DNA of 64,000 bases from Sinorhizobium sp. B11 (GCA_039725955.1 CP091034.1:2232001-2296000), one strand, 5' to 3'. Positions 54,096 through 63,588 are shown, counted from the stretch's first letter. Notes: generated from the letters alone by a model not told the origin. Made by a program: numbers and translations.

Positions 54096-54254
54096 GTTGG
54101 CCGCATCGAAGGCCTGCCTTTCGGCGCCGTGCCGCTGATCCGCGTGACCCCTTTGACCGAAGCCGAACTTGAGGGACAGGACCTCGACGAGGAATGGGGT
54201 GTGACGGCGGCCCGCAATGTACTCGCCAGCCGTGGCCTTTCGCGGGCGCTGTGA
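54096..54254 (+). pseudogene. Possible 3' remnant of a gene interrupted by the island
   Basis: Immediately after the island the composition returns to GC-rich and a frame reads EGLPFGAVPLIRVTPLTEAE then LEGQDLDEEWGVTAARNVLA, ending in a stop at 54254. It looks like a natural protein C-terminus in native codon use, but no credible start precedes it. The parent gene is not recognised. Confidence 0.4.
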
Positions 54255-54346
54255 CGGCGCGTTCGGCGGCACTTCTTTTCACGAAACACCCTCCCTCGGC
54301 ACCCGCGACTCCTGCTACACATCCTCACTCAGCAGAAGGAGCGCAC

Positions 54347-54814
54347 ATGCGCCTGTCCACCCTTATCCTCGGCCTCGCCCTGTCGGCGCTGATCGCCTCC
54401 TCGGGTTTCGCCGCGACCTACAAGACCCCGGAAGCGCTGCTTGACGCCCTCTACAGCTTCGACACGGACAAAGCTGGCGATGACGGCCCCTCGCCCTATT
54501 CGGCCTTCTTCTCCGACCATCTGAACGAAATGCTGCAGGCCGATATCGACAACACGCCGGATGGAGAAGTCGGAGCGATCGATTTCGATCCCGTCATCGC
54601 CGGACAGGATGGCAAGGCAAGCAATGTCGAGATCGGCGAGCCGATCCTGCTGGACGACCGGGCCGAGCTGGAGGTGCAGTTCCGCAACGGCCAAGAGGTG
54701 ACGCTCTATTACACGCTGGTGAAGGAGCGTGGCGGCTGGAAGGTGGAGGATATTGCCGACCAGCAGGGCGAGCAGCCGTGGAGCCTGAGTGCGCTGCTGA
54801 GTGAAACGCAGTAG
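54347..54814 (+). CDS. Exported DUF3828-like protein
   Basis: The protein has 155 residues from ATG 54347 behind AGAAGGAGC. The signal peptide is LSTLILGLALSALIASSGFA, with cleavage near FAATY. The mature part begins YKTPEALLDALYSFDTDKAG and continues with YSAFFSDHLNEMLQAD, DPVIAGQDGKASNVEIGEPI and VTLYYTLVKERGGWKVEDIA, the pattern of DUF3828 (an NTF2-like periplasmic fold). The function is unknown. It stands alone between the island and the acetyltransferase gene. Confidence 0.75.
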   Translation: MRLSTLILGLALSALIASSGFAATYKTPEALLDALYSFDTDKAGDDGPSPYSAFFSDHLNEMLQADIDNTPDGEVGAIDFDPVIAGQDGKASNVEIGEPILLDDRAELEVQFRNGQEVTLYYTLVKERGGWKVEDIADQQGEQPWSLSALLSETQ

Positions 54815-55017
54815 GGGTGCTGTTGGCTCCTGGATGGGTGCCCGCCAGTGACCTCATGCCCTCCTCGCATCGGCACGAGGGCACGAAAATGGCGGGAAGC
54901 ATCGCCCCGCACATGGGCGACCTCTTCCGGCCCCAGCCGTCCGGTCGATGATACGCTACGGCCGCGTTCCGCTATGCTGGGACTCGCGCCTCCCACCGCC
55001 ACAACCGGAAACAGCCT

Positions 55018-55404
55018 ATGCCAGACATCCGCATCGACCCTTTCCCCTCGCCTGAAGAATTCGCCGCCCTCTGGCCCGCCGCCTGGGACGGTGCTGAGGC
55101 GCCGGATTTCACCCGTATCCTGTCGCGCAGCCTTGCCCATCTCGGCGCTTATCATGACGGGCGGCTGATCGGCTTCGTCAATGTCGCCTGGGATGGCGGC
55201 ATCCATGCCTTCCTCCTCGATACCACGGTCCATCCGGATCTGCGCCGACAGGGTATCGCGACCGCGCTTGTGGTCGAGGCCGTGCGGGTTGCCCGGGAGC
55301 GCGGGGCGGAATGGCTGCATGTCGATTTCGAGCCGCATCTTCACGGCTTCTACCGCGCCTGCGGTTTCAGGCCGACCGAGGCCGGCTTGATACGGCTGAC
55401 CTAG
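55018..55404 (+). CDS. GNAT family N-acetyltransferase
   Basis: The protein has 128 residues from ATG 55018. The acetyl-CoA site is visible in TTVHPDLRRQGIATALVVEA (the RxxGxA loop), preceded by the strand DGRLIGFVNVAWDGGIHAFL and followed by GAEWLHVDFEPHLHGFYRAC, GFRPTEAGLIRL. The substrate is unknown. It converges with the exonuclease-like gene with only 8 bp between the stop codons. Confidence 0.88.
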   Translation: MPDIRIDPFPSPEEFAALWPAAWDGAEAPDFTRILSRSLAHLGAYHDGRLIGFVNVAWDGGIHAFLLDTTVHPDLRRQGIATALVVEAVRVARERGAEWLHVDFEPHLHGFYRACGFRPTEAGLIRLT

Positions 55405-55412
55405 AGCCGGGC

Positions 55413-56021
55413 TTAAGACAGCAGCGGCCGGTAGCCGCCGCCGGGTTCGCGCCGGGTCAGGAAGAAATGCAGGAGATTGGCATAGCCGCGGGCATCGTCG
55501 ATGGCGCGGTGTGTGTGGGGTACGCTGCCCAGCCACTCGCGCGGATAATGGGCGATATCGCATTCCCAGGGGCTACGCCCCGTCGCGCCCGCCACCAGCG
55601 ACATGATGCAGAGCGGCGGATGGCGAAACAGGCGATCGGCGATCCACGGCCCTTCGAATAGCGGCCGGCCGGTGAAGCGCTTCAGGTAATGATCGAGCCA
55701 GGGAGCGTCGAGCGCCACGGGATGGGCGGCAAAGATCGGCTCGGCCCGGAAGGCCTTCACCCAGGCGGTGAAGCGGGCCATGACCTCGGCGGCAGGCTCG
55801 GCATTTTCAGTCGCGGCCGCGAACGCTTGCGAATGGGCCTGCCAGAAGGCCGTGGTGACGGGGTCGCGTCCAGCGCCCTCCAGCGGCTGCAGCACGGCTT
55901 CGAATTCACCGAGCGTCTGGCCGGTCTCGGAAACGGCGACGGAGGCGAAGGACAGCATCGAATGGCTGCCCGGTATCGGGCCGTCGAATTCGCAATCGGT
56001 GACGATGTAGATATGCGGCAC
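55413..56021 (-). CDS. DEDDh-type 3'-5' exonuclease-like protein
   Basis: The start is GTG 56021 behind GCAGGAGC, giving 202 residues; the frame is open further upstream but without a ribosome site. Exo I is IVTDCEFDGPIPG (Asp and Glu), Exo II is around HPVALDAPWLDHYLKRFTGR, and Exo III is HTHRAIDDARGYANLLHFFL with the H-x(4)-D pair. These are metal ligands of the RNase T/DnaQ superfamily. The substrate (RNA or DNA ends) is not determined. No polymerase or other repair partner is adjacent. Confidence 0.8.
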   Translation of the reverse strand: MPHIYIVTDCEFDGPIPGSHSMLSFASVAVSETGQTLGEFEAVLQPLEGAGRDPVTTAFWQAHSQAFAAATENAEPAAEVMARFTAWVKAFRAEPIFAAHPVALDAPWLDHYLKRFTGRPLFEGPWIADRLFRHPPLCIMSLVAGATGRSPWECDIAHYPREWLGSVPHTHRAIDDARGYANLLHFFLTRREPGGGYRPLLS

Positions 56022-56278
56022 GCGCGGTATGCTCCTGCTTCGGTGGTTCGGGGAGCATAGCGGGATATTTGCGCGTTGCCATCGGCTTTGGGGTGTGGCG
56101 TCGCACTTCCTTCTGCGGAGCACGCCTGGCATAGGAGCGCTAAACACGGGCGCCCAAACTGCCCCTTCAACCGCCTGCGATGCTGCTCGCCTAATCGCCC
56201 CATCCGACACGAAAACGCCCGGCCACCTCATGATGACCGGGCATCTTCTCGACCCGCGCCGTATCAGGCTGTGTGGGA

Positions 56279-56605
56279 TCAGTTGTTGTGCGCCGCGCAG
56301 GCCTCGTCCATCGGTGTTGCATTGCTGGTGCCGCCCTGGGTCTGCAGCTTGCCGGGACCGGTACCGCTGCTGCTTGCAGGGTCGGGGCAGTGAACCTTGT
56401 TCGACTTCATGCTGCCCATTTTCGTGCTGCCGGTCTTCATCTTGTCCGTTGCGACAGGCTTCTTGGTTTTGACGCCGGCTCCGCCGCCGGAATCAGTGGT
56501 GTTCTTGTCCATGGTGGCGCCTGTCGGGGCGGGGTTGGACTGGGCGAAGGCCGATGTGGCCATGCCAAGGGCGAGCAGCGTTACTGCGACAATTTTCGTG
56601 CGCAT
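56279..56605 (-). CDS. Small exported low-complexity protein
   Basis: The protein has 108 residues from ATG 56605. The signal peptide is TKIVAVTLLALGMATSAFAQ. The mature part is rich in Thr, Lys, Ser, Gly and Met (KNTTDSGGGAGVKTKKPVAT; DKMKTGSTKMGSMKSNKVHC) and ends AAHNN. Two cysteines could form one disulfide. Rhizobia have many such small periplasmic proteins, and no function can be assigned. Confidence 0.7.
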   Translation of the reverse strand: MRTKIVAVTLLALGMATSAFAQSNPAPTGATMDKNTTDSGGGAGVKTKKPVATDKMKTGSTKMGSMKSNKVHCPDPASSSGTGPGKLQTQGGTSNATPMDEACAAHNN

Positions 56606-56739
56606 CGGTATTCTCCTGATGGGATCAGTTGCTGGTAGTTAAGGAACCGACGATCGCAGACATTGTTCCCATGAATTTGATCATGCTGCCCGGGCCGTGC
56701 CCCCTTCTCAATTTTCGAGCAAGCACCATCTCTGATCTC

Positions 56740-56870
56740 AATCGCCAATGATCGATCGTTTCGGAACGGCCAGAGGGGAAACAGGCCGCATAAGAGGCGC
56801 GGAGGAAACGACCCGCCGCACCCGCCAAAAACCACCTCCAGCCCGGAAAACCCCGCCGGGCTTTTTCTTG
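56740..56870 (+). ncRNA. Candidate small RNA with intrinsic terminator between divergent genes
   Basis: A clean terminator, AGCCCGG (56840-56846), loop of 9 and CCGGGCT (56856-56862) followed by TTTTCTT, lies on the plus strand in the 517-bp gap between the divergent genes at 56605 and 57123. No gene precedes it on that strand, so it must end an independent transcript. Just before it is ACCACCTCCAG, an unpaired CCTCC stretch able to pair with ribosome sites, as in many Hfq-dependent RNAs. The 5' end is not defined; 56740 is a guess. Confidence 0.45.
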
Positions 56871-57122
56871 GCGCAGCTGCCGCAGCGCGCCCTCATCCCT
56901 CCTCCATGCCTGCAGGCTGCACCGGTACCGTTCATCGCGTCTCTCCCGTCGAGACCGGCCACTCCTTTCGGGCTAGCTCCACGTCACGGCGCCGAAACCA
57001 GCCCGATCCTCGCTTCTGTGCTATGCTGATACCCACCGAGACGCCGGCATCGTGGACATGGCAGGGGAGACCCGTGAGAGAACGGCCGTCGCCGGCAGGA
57101 CGCCTGGGAGGGAGGAACTGCA

Positions 57123-57653
57123 ATGACTGCAGACCGTGCCTATAACGTGCTGTTTTTATGCACGCGCAACGCCGCGCGTTCGATCCTGGTGGAGGCCATT
57201 CTCAACAACGAAGGCAAGGGCCGCTTCCGAGCCTTCTCGGCCGGAAGCCAACCCGCCGGCGCCGTCAACCCCATGGCGCTGAAAGAGCTTGCGGCACGCG
57301 GTTATCCCACGGCAGGCTTCCGCTCGAAAAGCTGGGACGAATTTGCCGAGCCCGGCGCCCCGGAAATGGATTTCATCTTCACGGTCTGCGATACCGCCGC
57401 CGGCGAGGCCTGCCCCGTCTGGATCGGCCATCCGGTCAGCGCCCATTGGGGCATCGAGGATCCTGGTCTCATCCAGGGAGACGAGGTCGAAAAAGGCCGC
57501 GCCTTTGCCCAGGCAGCCCGTTTCCTCAAAAACCGTATCATGGCCTTCATCAGCCTGCCGCTGGCCTCGATCGACAGGCTGGCGCTGGAGACCCATCTGC
57601 ATCAGATCGGCGCCATGGAAGGCACGACGATGGCGGCGGACAAGGCGGGGTGA
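57123..57653 (+). CDS. arsC: Low-molecular-weight phosphatase-type arsenate reductase
   Basis: The protein has 176 residues from ATG 57123 behind GGGAGGGAGGA. The phosphatase-like loop is Cys13-x5-Arg19 in LFLCTRNAARS. Further cysteines are Cys89 and Cys97 in FTVCDTAAGEACPVWIGHPV, the redox relay of thioredoxin-linked ArsC enzymes. The loop reads CTRNAARS where most members have CTGNSARS. It reduces arsenate to arsenite for export. No arsR, acr3 or arsB lies next to it in this window, so it may work with a pump elsewhere. Confidence 0.85.
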   Translation: MTADRAYNVLFLCTRNAARSILVEAILNNEGKGRFRAFSAGSQPAGAVNPMALKELAARGYPTAGFRSKSWDEFAEPGAPEMDFIFTVCDTAAGEACPVWIGHPVSAHWGIEDPGLIQGDEVEKGRAFAQAARFLKNRIMAFISLPLASIDRLALETHLHQIGAMEGTTMAADKAG

Positions 57654-57795
57654 TAGCCCGCGCGATGGACCGGCACCCCACGTGAGGCCGCGCGCACGCG
57701 CCTGAAACGGAAGGCAACCGGATCAGAATCCAGGGCCATGGTTTTTGCGCCTTGCGGCGGTTATCATCGCGGCCTGGAGACCCGTCAGGGCCTTG

Positions 57796-60717
57796 GTGTC
57801 TGGAGCTTCGACCTTGCGTTCCTATTCCTTCGGGCCGTACATCCTCACTCCTGAGCGGCAGTCGCTGGTGAAAAACGAGCGGCCGGTGCGCCTCGGCAGC
57901 CGTGCGCTGGAGATTCTGGCGGCCCTGGTGGAACGCCCCGGCGAAATCCTGGGCAAGAGCGAACTCGTCTCGCGCGCCTGGCCGGAAACCTATGTCGAGG
58001 AAAGCAATCTCAAGGTCACCGTCTCAGCCATTCGCCGCGCGCTCGGCGATGCCGCCACCGATATCAGCTATATCGCGACGGTGAGCGGTCGCGGCTATCG
58101 CTTCGTCTCGCCGGTGCAGGTCTCCTGGGACGGGGAAAAGCCGGTGCCTGCCGCAGCCATGCCGCCGCGTGCCCATAACCTGCCGGTTTCCACGACGCGG
58201 CTGGTGGGCAGAAGCGATGCGGTGAAGACGGCGCTGGATGTCCTCGCCCATTCCCGCCTTGTGACGATCGTCGGTCCCGGCGGCATCGGCAAGACCCGGT
58301 TGGCGCTTGCCGCCGCCGATGAGCTGACAGGCGCGTGTGAACACGGCGTCTGGTTCGTCGATCTGGCACGGGTGAGCGAGGCGGCGCTGGTGCCGACCTC
58401 TATTGCCGCGGCACTCGGGCTCAGGGTGCATTCGGCCAATATCGAGGCAGCCCTTGCCGCCTTTGCCGCCGATCGCGAACTCACTCTGATCCTCGACAAT
58501 TGCGAGCATGTGATCGAGGCGGCCGCCGCCTGCACCGAAATGCTGCTTGCAGCAGCACCAAGGCTGCGCATTCTCGCGACCAGCCGCGAGCCGCTGCGCA
58601 TCTCGGCCGAACAGCTCTACCGCCTGCCGCCACTCGAAACGCCGCCGCAGGGTATCGCACTCTCCGCCGCCGAAGCGCTGGCCTTCCCGGCCGTCGAGCT
58701 TTTCGTCGAGCGCGCCGCCAAGAGCTTTGCCGGTTTCGAACTCAGGGATGCCGACGCGCCTATCGTTGCCGAAATCTGCCGCAAGCTGGATGGGCTGGCG
58801 CTGGCGATCGAACTGACCGCGCCCCGGCTCGATGCCTTCAGCGCCGGCGAGCTGCTCGATCTTCTCGCCGAACAGTCGCATCTGTGCAGCCTGCGCTCCG
58901 GCCCCGGCCGCCACCATACGCTCGCCGCAACGCTCGACTGGAGCTACGGGCTGCTGGCCGAGCCCGAACGCATGCTCCTGCGACGGCTCTCGGTTTTCGC
59001 CGGCGCCTTCAGCCTGGAATCGGCCTGCGCCGTCGCGGTCGACAAGGGCCATGCGCGGGCGCAGTGCATGCATGGCGTGGCAAATCTCGTCGCCAAATCG
59101 CTGATCGCCATCGAGCGCGGCGAACTCGGTACGCAATACCGTCTGCTCGACATGACGCGCCGCTACGCCCTGCAGAAACTGGCCGAGAGCGGCGAGCACG
59201 AGGCGTTGCGCCAGCGCCATGCCGAACATCTCCTGGCGCTTGCCGAACGCGCCGAGGCCGAGTGGAAAATCCGCCCGACGGCGCAGTGGCTGGCCGAATA
59301 TGGCAGCAAGGTCGATGATATCCGCCTGGCGCTCGGCTGGGCCTTTTCCGGCAGCCGCACCACTGCGCTCGCCGTGGCGCTGACGGTCGCCGCAATTCCC
59401 TTCTGGGAGCATCTGTCGCTGGTCGAGGAATGCCGCGTCCGCGTCGAGGGCGCGCTCGGCAAATCCCTTGCCGGTCACAGAAGCCTGCGCGACGAGATGA
59501 AGCTGCATCTGGCGCTCGGCACGGCGCTCTTTCACACGTGCGGGCCGCTTCCGGAGGTCAAGGCCGCCTGGACGATGGCGCTCGATTGCGCCGAAGCCCT
59601 CGGCGATGTCGAAAGCCAGATGAGCTGCCTCTGGGGCCTCTGCGACTACGCCACCTGGACCGGCGACCACCGCACGACGCTCTCAACCGCCGAAAGGATC
59701 AGAAAGCTCGCCGATAGCATCGGCGATCTGGCCGCCCGCACCAATGTCGAGCGGCAGACGGGAACGGCGCTGCGCTACCTCGGCGAACTCGGCAAGGCCC
59801 GCCGTCATTTCGAACGCATGATCGCCCGTTACGTGCCGCCGGTGACACGTTCGGATATCGCCCGCTTCCAGCTCGACCCGCGCTCGGCTGCCCGTGGCAC
59901 GCTTGCCAATGTGCTCTGGCTGCAGGGCCATCCGGAAAAGGCCGTCGCCATGGCCGAACGCCAGCTGCAGGAGGCGCGCGCCGCCCAGCACGCGCTGGCG
60001 CTCTGCAATGCGCTCATCCACACCACCTGCCCCATCGCGCTCTGGACCGGAGACCTCGCGGGCGCCGAGCCCATGCTCGCCACCATCGAGATGCACATGG
60101 CCGAACATGCCATGACGATCTGGATGGCGATGGGCCGCTGCCTGCGCGCCGACTGGCTGCTGCAGGGCGGCAATCCCACCGGGCTTGCTCTGATGAAGGA
60201 CGCGCTCGACGAGCTGGATGAGGTGGGCTTCCGCATGCGCTGCCCCTTCTACGCAGGCATTTACGCCGCCGGGCTTGGCGAACACGGCGATGCCTCGGCC
60301 GGGCTTGCGGCCATCGAGACGGCCATCGCGCGCGCCGCCTCGACAGGCGAATTCTGGTGCATGCCGGAGCTCTTGCGCATCAAGGCCGATCTCCTGCGCC
60401 GGGAAAGCGCCGCACGCACGGTGGAGGACCGCGAAGCGCTCTATCTGCAGGCGCTCGATCTCGCCCACCGGCAAGGTGCTCTCTCATGGGAATTGCGCAT
60501 CGCGACGACGCTTGCCGAGGAATGGTTCTGGCAGGGGCACGGCGCAAGGGCAAGCGATCTGCTGGCGCCCATCCATCGGCGCTTCGCCGACGGTTGCGAG
60601 ACCAGCGACTTCCTCCGCGCCCGCCTGCTCCTCGATGCACTGCCGGCCGCAAGCGACGGACACCGCCTTGCCGGCCAGCTGCACCAGGGCCTGTCACGCC
60701 CCGACGCGCTCGGGTGA
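57796..60717 (+). CDS. Winged-helix / STAND-type ATPase / TPR transcriptional regulator (paralogue of 6169)
   Basis: The start is taken at GTG 57796 (973 residues), since the winged helix begins soon after it; TTG 57745 would add 17 residues. Domains are: winged helix at about 8-105 (YSFGPYILTPERQSLVKNER; RALEILAALVERPGEILGKS; VSGRGYRFVSPVQ), ATPase with Walker A GPGGIGKT at 160-167, Walker B LTLILDNCEH and sensor ATSREPLRIS, then TPR-like helices to the end. Its 3' end overlaps the convergent MFS gene by 24 bp. Its targets are unknown; the VOC/ABM/SDR series downstream or the MFS gene are possible. It resembles the regulator at 6169 along its whole length. Confidence 0.87.
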   Translation: MSGASTLRSYSFGPYILTPERQSLVKNERPVRLGSRALEILAALVERPGEILGKSELVSRAWPETYVEESNLKVTVSAIRRALGDAATDISYIATVSGRGYRFVSPVQVSWDGEKPVPAAAMPPRAHNLPVSTTRLVGRSDAVKTALDVLAHSRLVTIVGPGGIGKTRLALAAADELTGACEHGVWFVDLARVSEAALVPTSIAAALGLRVHSANIEAALAAFAADRELTLILDNCEHVIEAAAACTEMLLAAAPRLRILATSREPLRISAEQLYRLPPLETPPQGIALSAAEALAFPAVELFVERAAKSFAGFELRDADAPIVAEICRKLDGLALAIELTAPRLDAFSAGELLDLLAEQSHLCSLRSGPGRHHTLAATLDWSYGLLAEPERMLLRRLSVFAGAFSLESACAVAVDKGHARAQCMHGVANLVAKSLIAIERGELGTQYRLLDMTRRYALQKLAESGEHEALRQRHAEHLLALAERAEAEWKIRPTAQWLAEYGSKVDDIRLALGWAFSGSRTTALAVALTVAAIPFWEHLSLVEECRVRVEGALGKSLAGHRSLRDEMKLHLALGTALFHTCGPLPEVKAAWTMALDCAEALGDVESQMSCLWGLCDYATWTGDHRTTLSTAERIRKLADSIGDLAARTNVERQTGTALRYLGELGKARRHFERMIARYVPPVTRSDIARFQLDPRSAARGTLANVLWLQGHPEKAVAMAERQLQEARAAQHALALCNALIHTTCPIALWTGDLAGAEPMLATIEMHMAEHAMTIWMAMGRCLRADWLLQGGNPTGLALMKDALDELDEVGFRMRCPFYAGIYAAGLGEHGDASAGLAAIETAIARAASTGEFWCMPELLRIKADLLRRESAARTVEDREALYLQALDLAHRQGALSWELRIATTLAEEWFWQGHGARASDLLAPIHRRFADGCETSDFLRARLLLDALPAASDGHRLAGQLHQGLSRPDALG

Positions 60718-61897
60718 CCGCATGCCGCGATCGAGCATCAGCAGAAGCGGCGCAATCGCACCGATACAGGCAAAGACCGTCAGCGCCTCATCGTAGCGCG
60801 TTCCTCCATGGGCCAGGAAATGCAGCATGGCCGGGCCGAGGCCGGCCCCCATTGTCAGCGCCATGTAGTTGATGCCGAAAAGCTTGCCGAAGCTGCGCAT
60901 GCCGAACCGCCGCGCCAGCAGGAAACCGATCGCATCGCCCTCCGCCCCGGTGGCGAGGCCGAAGAACACGGCACTGACATAAGCCGCCGCCTGCCCCTCC
61001 GAATTCAGAAGGATCAGATGGCCGGCAACGGGCGCGAGGAAGGCGAGCGCCGTCAGCGGCACCGGTGAAAACCTGTCGAGCAGCGCCCCGAAGCCGAGGC
61101 GCATGACGATGAAGGAGAGCCCCACCATGCTCATCACGAAGGCCGCTTGCGCCGGCGCCGCACCGCGATCGGCGAGCTGCACCGGTAGCGAGATCGAACC
61201 TGCTGCCGCCGCGAAATAATTGAGGAAGAAGGCCGCCAGCATCAGCCAGAAACTTGATGTCCTCAGCGCCTGCGGCACATCATGCCCCTCGCTGCGTGCA
61301 GTTGCTTGCCGCCGGCGGATCGCGGATGACGAAGAAGGCGACGGGCAGCGTGACCGCCATTGCCGCGATGCCGGCCGCCACGAAGGCGAAACGCCATCCC
61401 CAGAGCGAAATGATGAAGGCTAGTGCCGGCGGGACCGTGGCGATCCCGAGCCCGACGAAGGAGAGCATGATGCCGAGCGCAAGGCCGCGCCTTGCGCTGA
61501 ACCAGCCGACGATCACGTAGGTATAGGGCACCCCGGTCTGCGCAGCACCGAGCAGGCTCGTGATGGTGACGGCGGCGACGAAGGCTTGCAGGCTGTGTGA
61601 TGTGATGCCGACGGCGGTCAGGCCGAGGGCCATCAGGATCGAGGATGCGATCAGCACCCGGCGCGGCCCGAACCGATCCGTCAGCGCGCCGACGACGGGC
61701 GACATCAGCCCGTTGACGATAGCGATCGGCGCCACGACGGCGGCGACCGCCGTCCGGTCCCAGCCGGTATCCTCGACAATCGGCAGGATGAAGACGCTGA
61801 AACCGTAGATCAGCACGATACCGATACTGAAATACATGCCGAGCCCCGAGCCGACCACGATCGCCGCCGGCCCGAGCCACGCTGTCCTTCTCTCCAT
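60694..61897 (-). pseudogene. MFS transporter gene split by a frameshift
   Basis: The first part (61897 to 61280, 205 residues) has six membrane helices (GPAAIVVGSGLGMYFSIGIV; DRFGPRRVLIASSILMALGL; WGWRFAFVAAGIAAMAVTLP) and ends prematurely in SNCTQRGA. The second part continues in another frame from 61278 (GTG) for 194 residues with six more helices (TSSFWLMLAAFFLNYFAAAA; RLGFGALLDRFSPVPLTALA). Together they make a normal 12-helix major facilitator of about 400 residues. The shift is near 61295-61310, in the loop between the halves. It is either a real single-base indel that inactivates the gene or a sequencing error. The substrate is unknown. Confidence 0.8.
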
Positions 61898-62074
61898 GTC
61901 ATCCCCCTCCTGGCGCCAGCCCCCAGCGGCCGGCTTCCTCCCGGTGAAAGGTGAAACGGCCCATGCGCCTTCACCGAATTTCCCCGATCTTCACCCCGGC
62001 CGCAAGCGCCGCCGATCTAGAATTCCACCAATTGCCCGAACAGCAAAACCATCCGCTATCCCGAGGAGAAAAGC

Positions 62075-62929
62075 ATGTCATACGAGCAGATGAGCCAAAC
62101 CCAGCCCGAAAACCCGGATCGCCGCACCGTACTGCGCGCCGCCGGCGGCGTTGCGATCGGCGGCATGGCCGCAGCCCTTTCGGTCAGCACCAAGGTCTCG
62201 GCGCAGCAGGCGCCGGCAGCCGCCCGCGACCCCGGTTCGCTCGGCGCCCGCCTGCAGGGCGTCCAGCATTTCGGCCTCACCGTGCAGAACATGGAGCGCG
62301 CCTATGAATTCTACACCGCCGTTCTCGGCGGCACGGAAGTCTTCCGCCATGGCGATTTCCAGGGTGATGCGGTGCAGAACACGCTGCTGGCCGACCAGGA
62401 GATCATCGCCAATGCGCTCGGCGTCAATCCGCGCACCATCGGCGTACCGGATCTGCGCGGCGGTGCCCAGCGCCTCGACGTGCGCTTCATCCAGTTCGAC
62501 AATGTGGTGATCGAACTCCTGCAATATCGCGATGCCAACCAGCCGATGGGCGGCCCGAAAGCCTTTGCCGAGCCGGTGGAGCATATGAGCCCGGCCTTCC
62601 CGCGCATGATGCATATCTGCTTCTATGTGCGCGATGATGTCGACTTCAACCAGTTCATCACCGATCTCGAAGCGGAATCCGCCCGGCGCGGCATGACGCA
62701 GGTGCGCGCAAACCGCATCATCCGCGTCACCACGGAAGAGGAACGCAAGGCAGCGCCCCAGGACACCAACACCAACAAGGTGACGGTCGCCCCCTCCGAT
62801 GGCTGGGAACTGATCTACTGCAAGGGCCCGGAAGGCGAACAGCTGGAATTCGTCAAAGCGCTCGGCCCGGTGAAGAAGCGCTTCGCCGATGCGCATGACG
62901 CGCATATGCGCCTCGCCAGCGCCAACTAA
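62075..62929 (+). CDS. Tat-exported VOC (glyoxalase/dioxygenase-like) protein
   Basis: The protein has 284 residues from ATG 62075 behind GAGGAGAAAAGC. Residues 14-45 are a twin-arginine signal (PDRRTVLRAAGGVAIGGMAA) ending near VSAQQA. Two beta-alpha-beta3 modules follow: VQHFGLTVQNMERAYEFYTA with a metal-ligand-type His, and MMHICFYVRDDVDFNQFITD with TVAPSDGWELIYCKGPEGEQ and LEFVKAL (candidate Glu ligand). VOC enzymes include dioxygenases, isomerases and lyases. Being in line with ABM and SDR genes, it may belong to a catabolic set. Confidence 0.85.
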   Translation: MSYEQMSQTQPENPDRRTVLRAAGGVAIGGMAAALSVSTKVSAQQAPAAARDPGSLGARLQGVQHFGLTVQNMERAYEFYTAVLGGTEVFRHGDFQGDAVQNTLLADQEIIANALGVNPRTIGVPDLRGGAQRLDVRFIQFDNVVIELLQYRDANQPMGGPKAFAEPVEHMSPAFPRMMHICFYVRDDVDFNQFITDLEAESARRGMTQVRANRIIRVTTEEERKAAPQDTNTNKVTVAPSDGWELIYCKGPEGEQLEFVKALGPVKKRFADAHDAHMRLASAN

Positions 62930-62998
62930 AGCATGTCGCGCAAAACTGTGCAGCGGTTTTGCGATAACGACTGCGTAAAAGCAAAGAGCTGAAGCGCG
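62928..62998. repeat. Dispersed rhizobial palindromic repeat, copy 2
   Basis: The segment AAGCATGTCGCGCAAAACTG then TGCAGCGGTTTTGCGATAAC begins at the stop codon of the VOC gene. GCGCAAAAC and GTTTTGCG form a hairpin. A shorter related copy is at 2024-2058. This sequence type is scattered through Rhizobiales genomes after stop codons. Confidence 0.6.
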
Positions 62999-63103
62999 GC
63001 GAGCGGCTCTGGAAGAGCGCGACGCGCTTTGAGCCCACCCCGCAATATTCGACATCCAGACCGCGGCTCCGTTGCGGGCCTTCGCGGGACAAGGAGACAT
63101 GCC

Positions 63104-63517
63104 ATGAAAACTCTTGCCTATCTGCAGACATCGGCCCTGCTGCTGGCGGGCCTCTTTCCAAGCCTCGCCACCGCCGAGGGCGGACCGGGCGCCGGCTATG
63201 CGAAGATCTCTGACGGCGCCTATTCGATGGTCGCCGAAGTGCGCGCCAAGCCCGGCAAGGAGGCCGAGCTTCGCGCCGTCACCCTGCCGCTGATCGATCT
63301 CGTGCGCGGCGATCCCGCCAATCTCGTCTACTTCCTGCAGGAAAACCGGGAAAGCCCAGGCCATTTCATCTTCTACGAGATCTTCGCCAACCAGGCCGAT
63401 TTCGAGGCCCACAACGCCATGCCCTACGTGAAGGACTGGTTCGCCAAGCTGCCCGATCTCGCCGATGGCGGCGTCAAGGTGATGCGCATGGAAGTGCTCG
63501 CACCCGCGGGCAAATAG
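63104..63517 (+). CDS. Exported ABM-type (antibiotic biosynthesis monooxygenase-like) protein
   Basis: The protein has 137 residues from ATG 63104 behind AAGGAG. The signal peptide is LAYLQTSALLLAGLFPSLAT, with cleavage near ATAEGG. The mature part is a ferredoxin-like ABM fold: YSMVAEVRAKPGKEAELRAV, LVYFLQENRESPGHFIFYEI, FANQADFEAHNAMPYVKDWF. Such proteins act as cofactor-free monooxygenases on quinones or as haem-degrading relatives; the periplasmic location is less common. It lies between the VOC and SDR genes on the same strand. Confidence 0.83.
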   Translation: MKTLAYLQTSALLLAGLFPSLATAEGGPGAGYAKISDGAYSMVAEVRAKPGKEAELRAVTLPLIDLVRGDPANLVYFLQENRESPGHFIFYEIFANQADFEAHNAMPYVKDWFAKLPDLADGGVKVMRMEVLAPAGK

Positions 63518-63588
63518 CGCAAACCACAAGCAAGGAAACAGCGTCACCGCCCGGTGATGCAATCCTCGACGGATCAGGGAGTAGCGAC

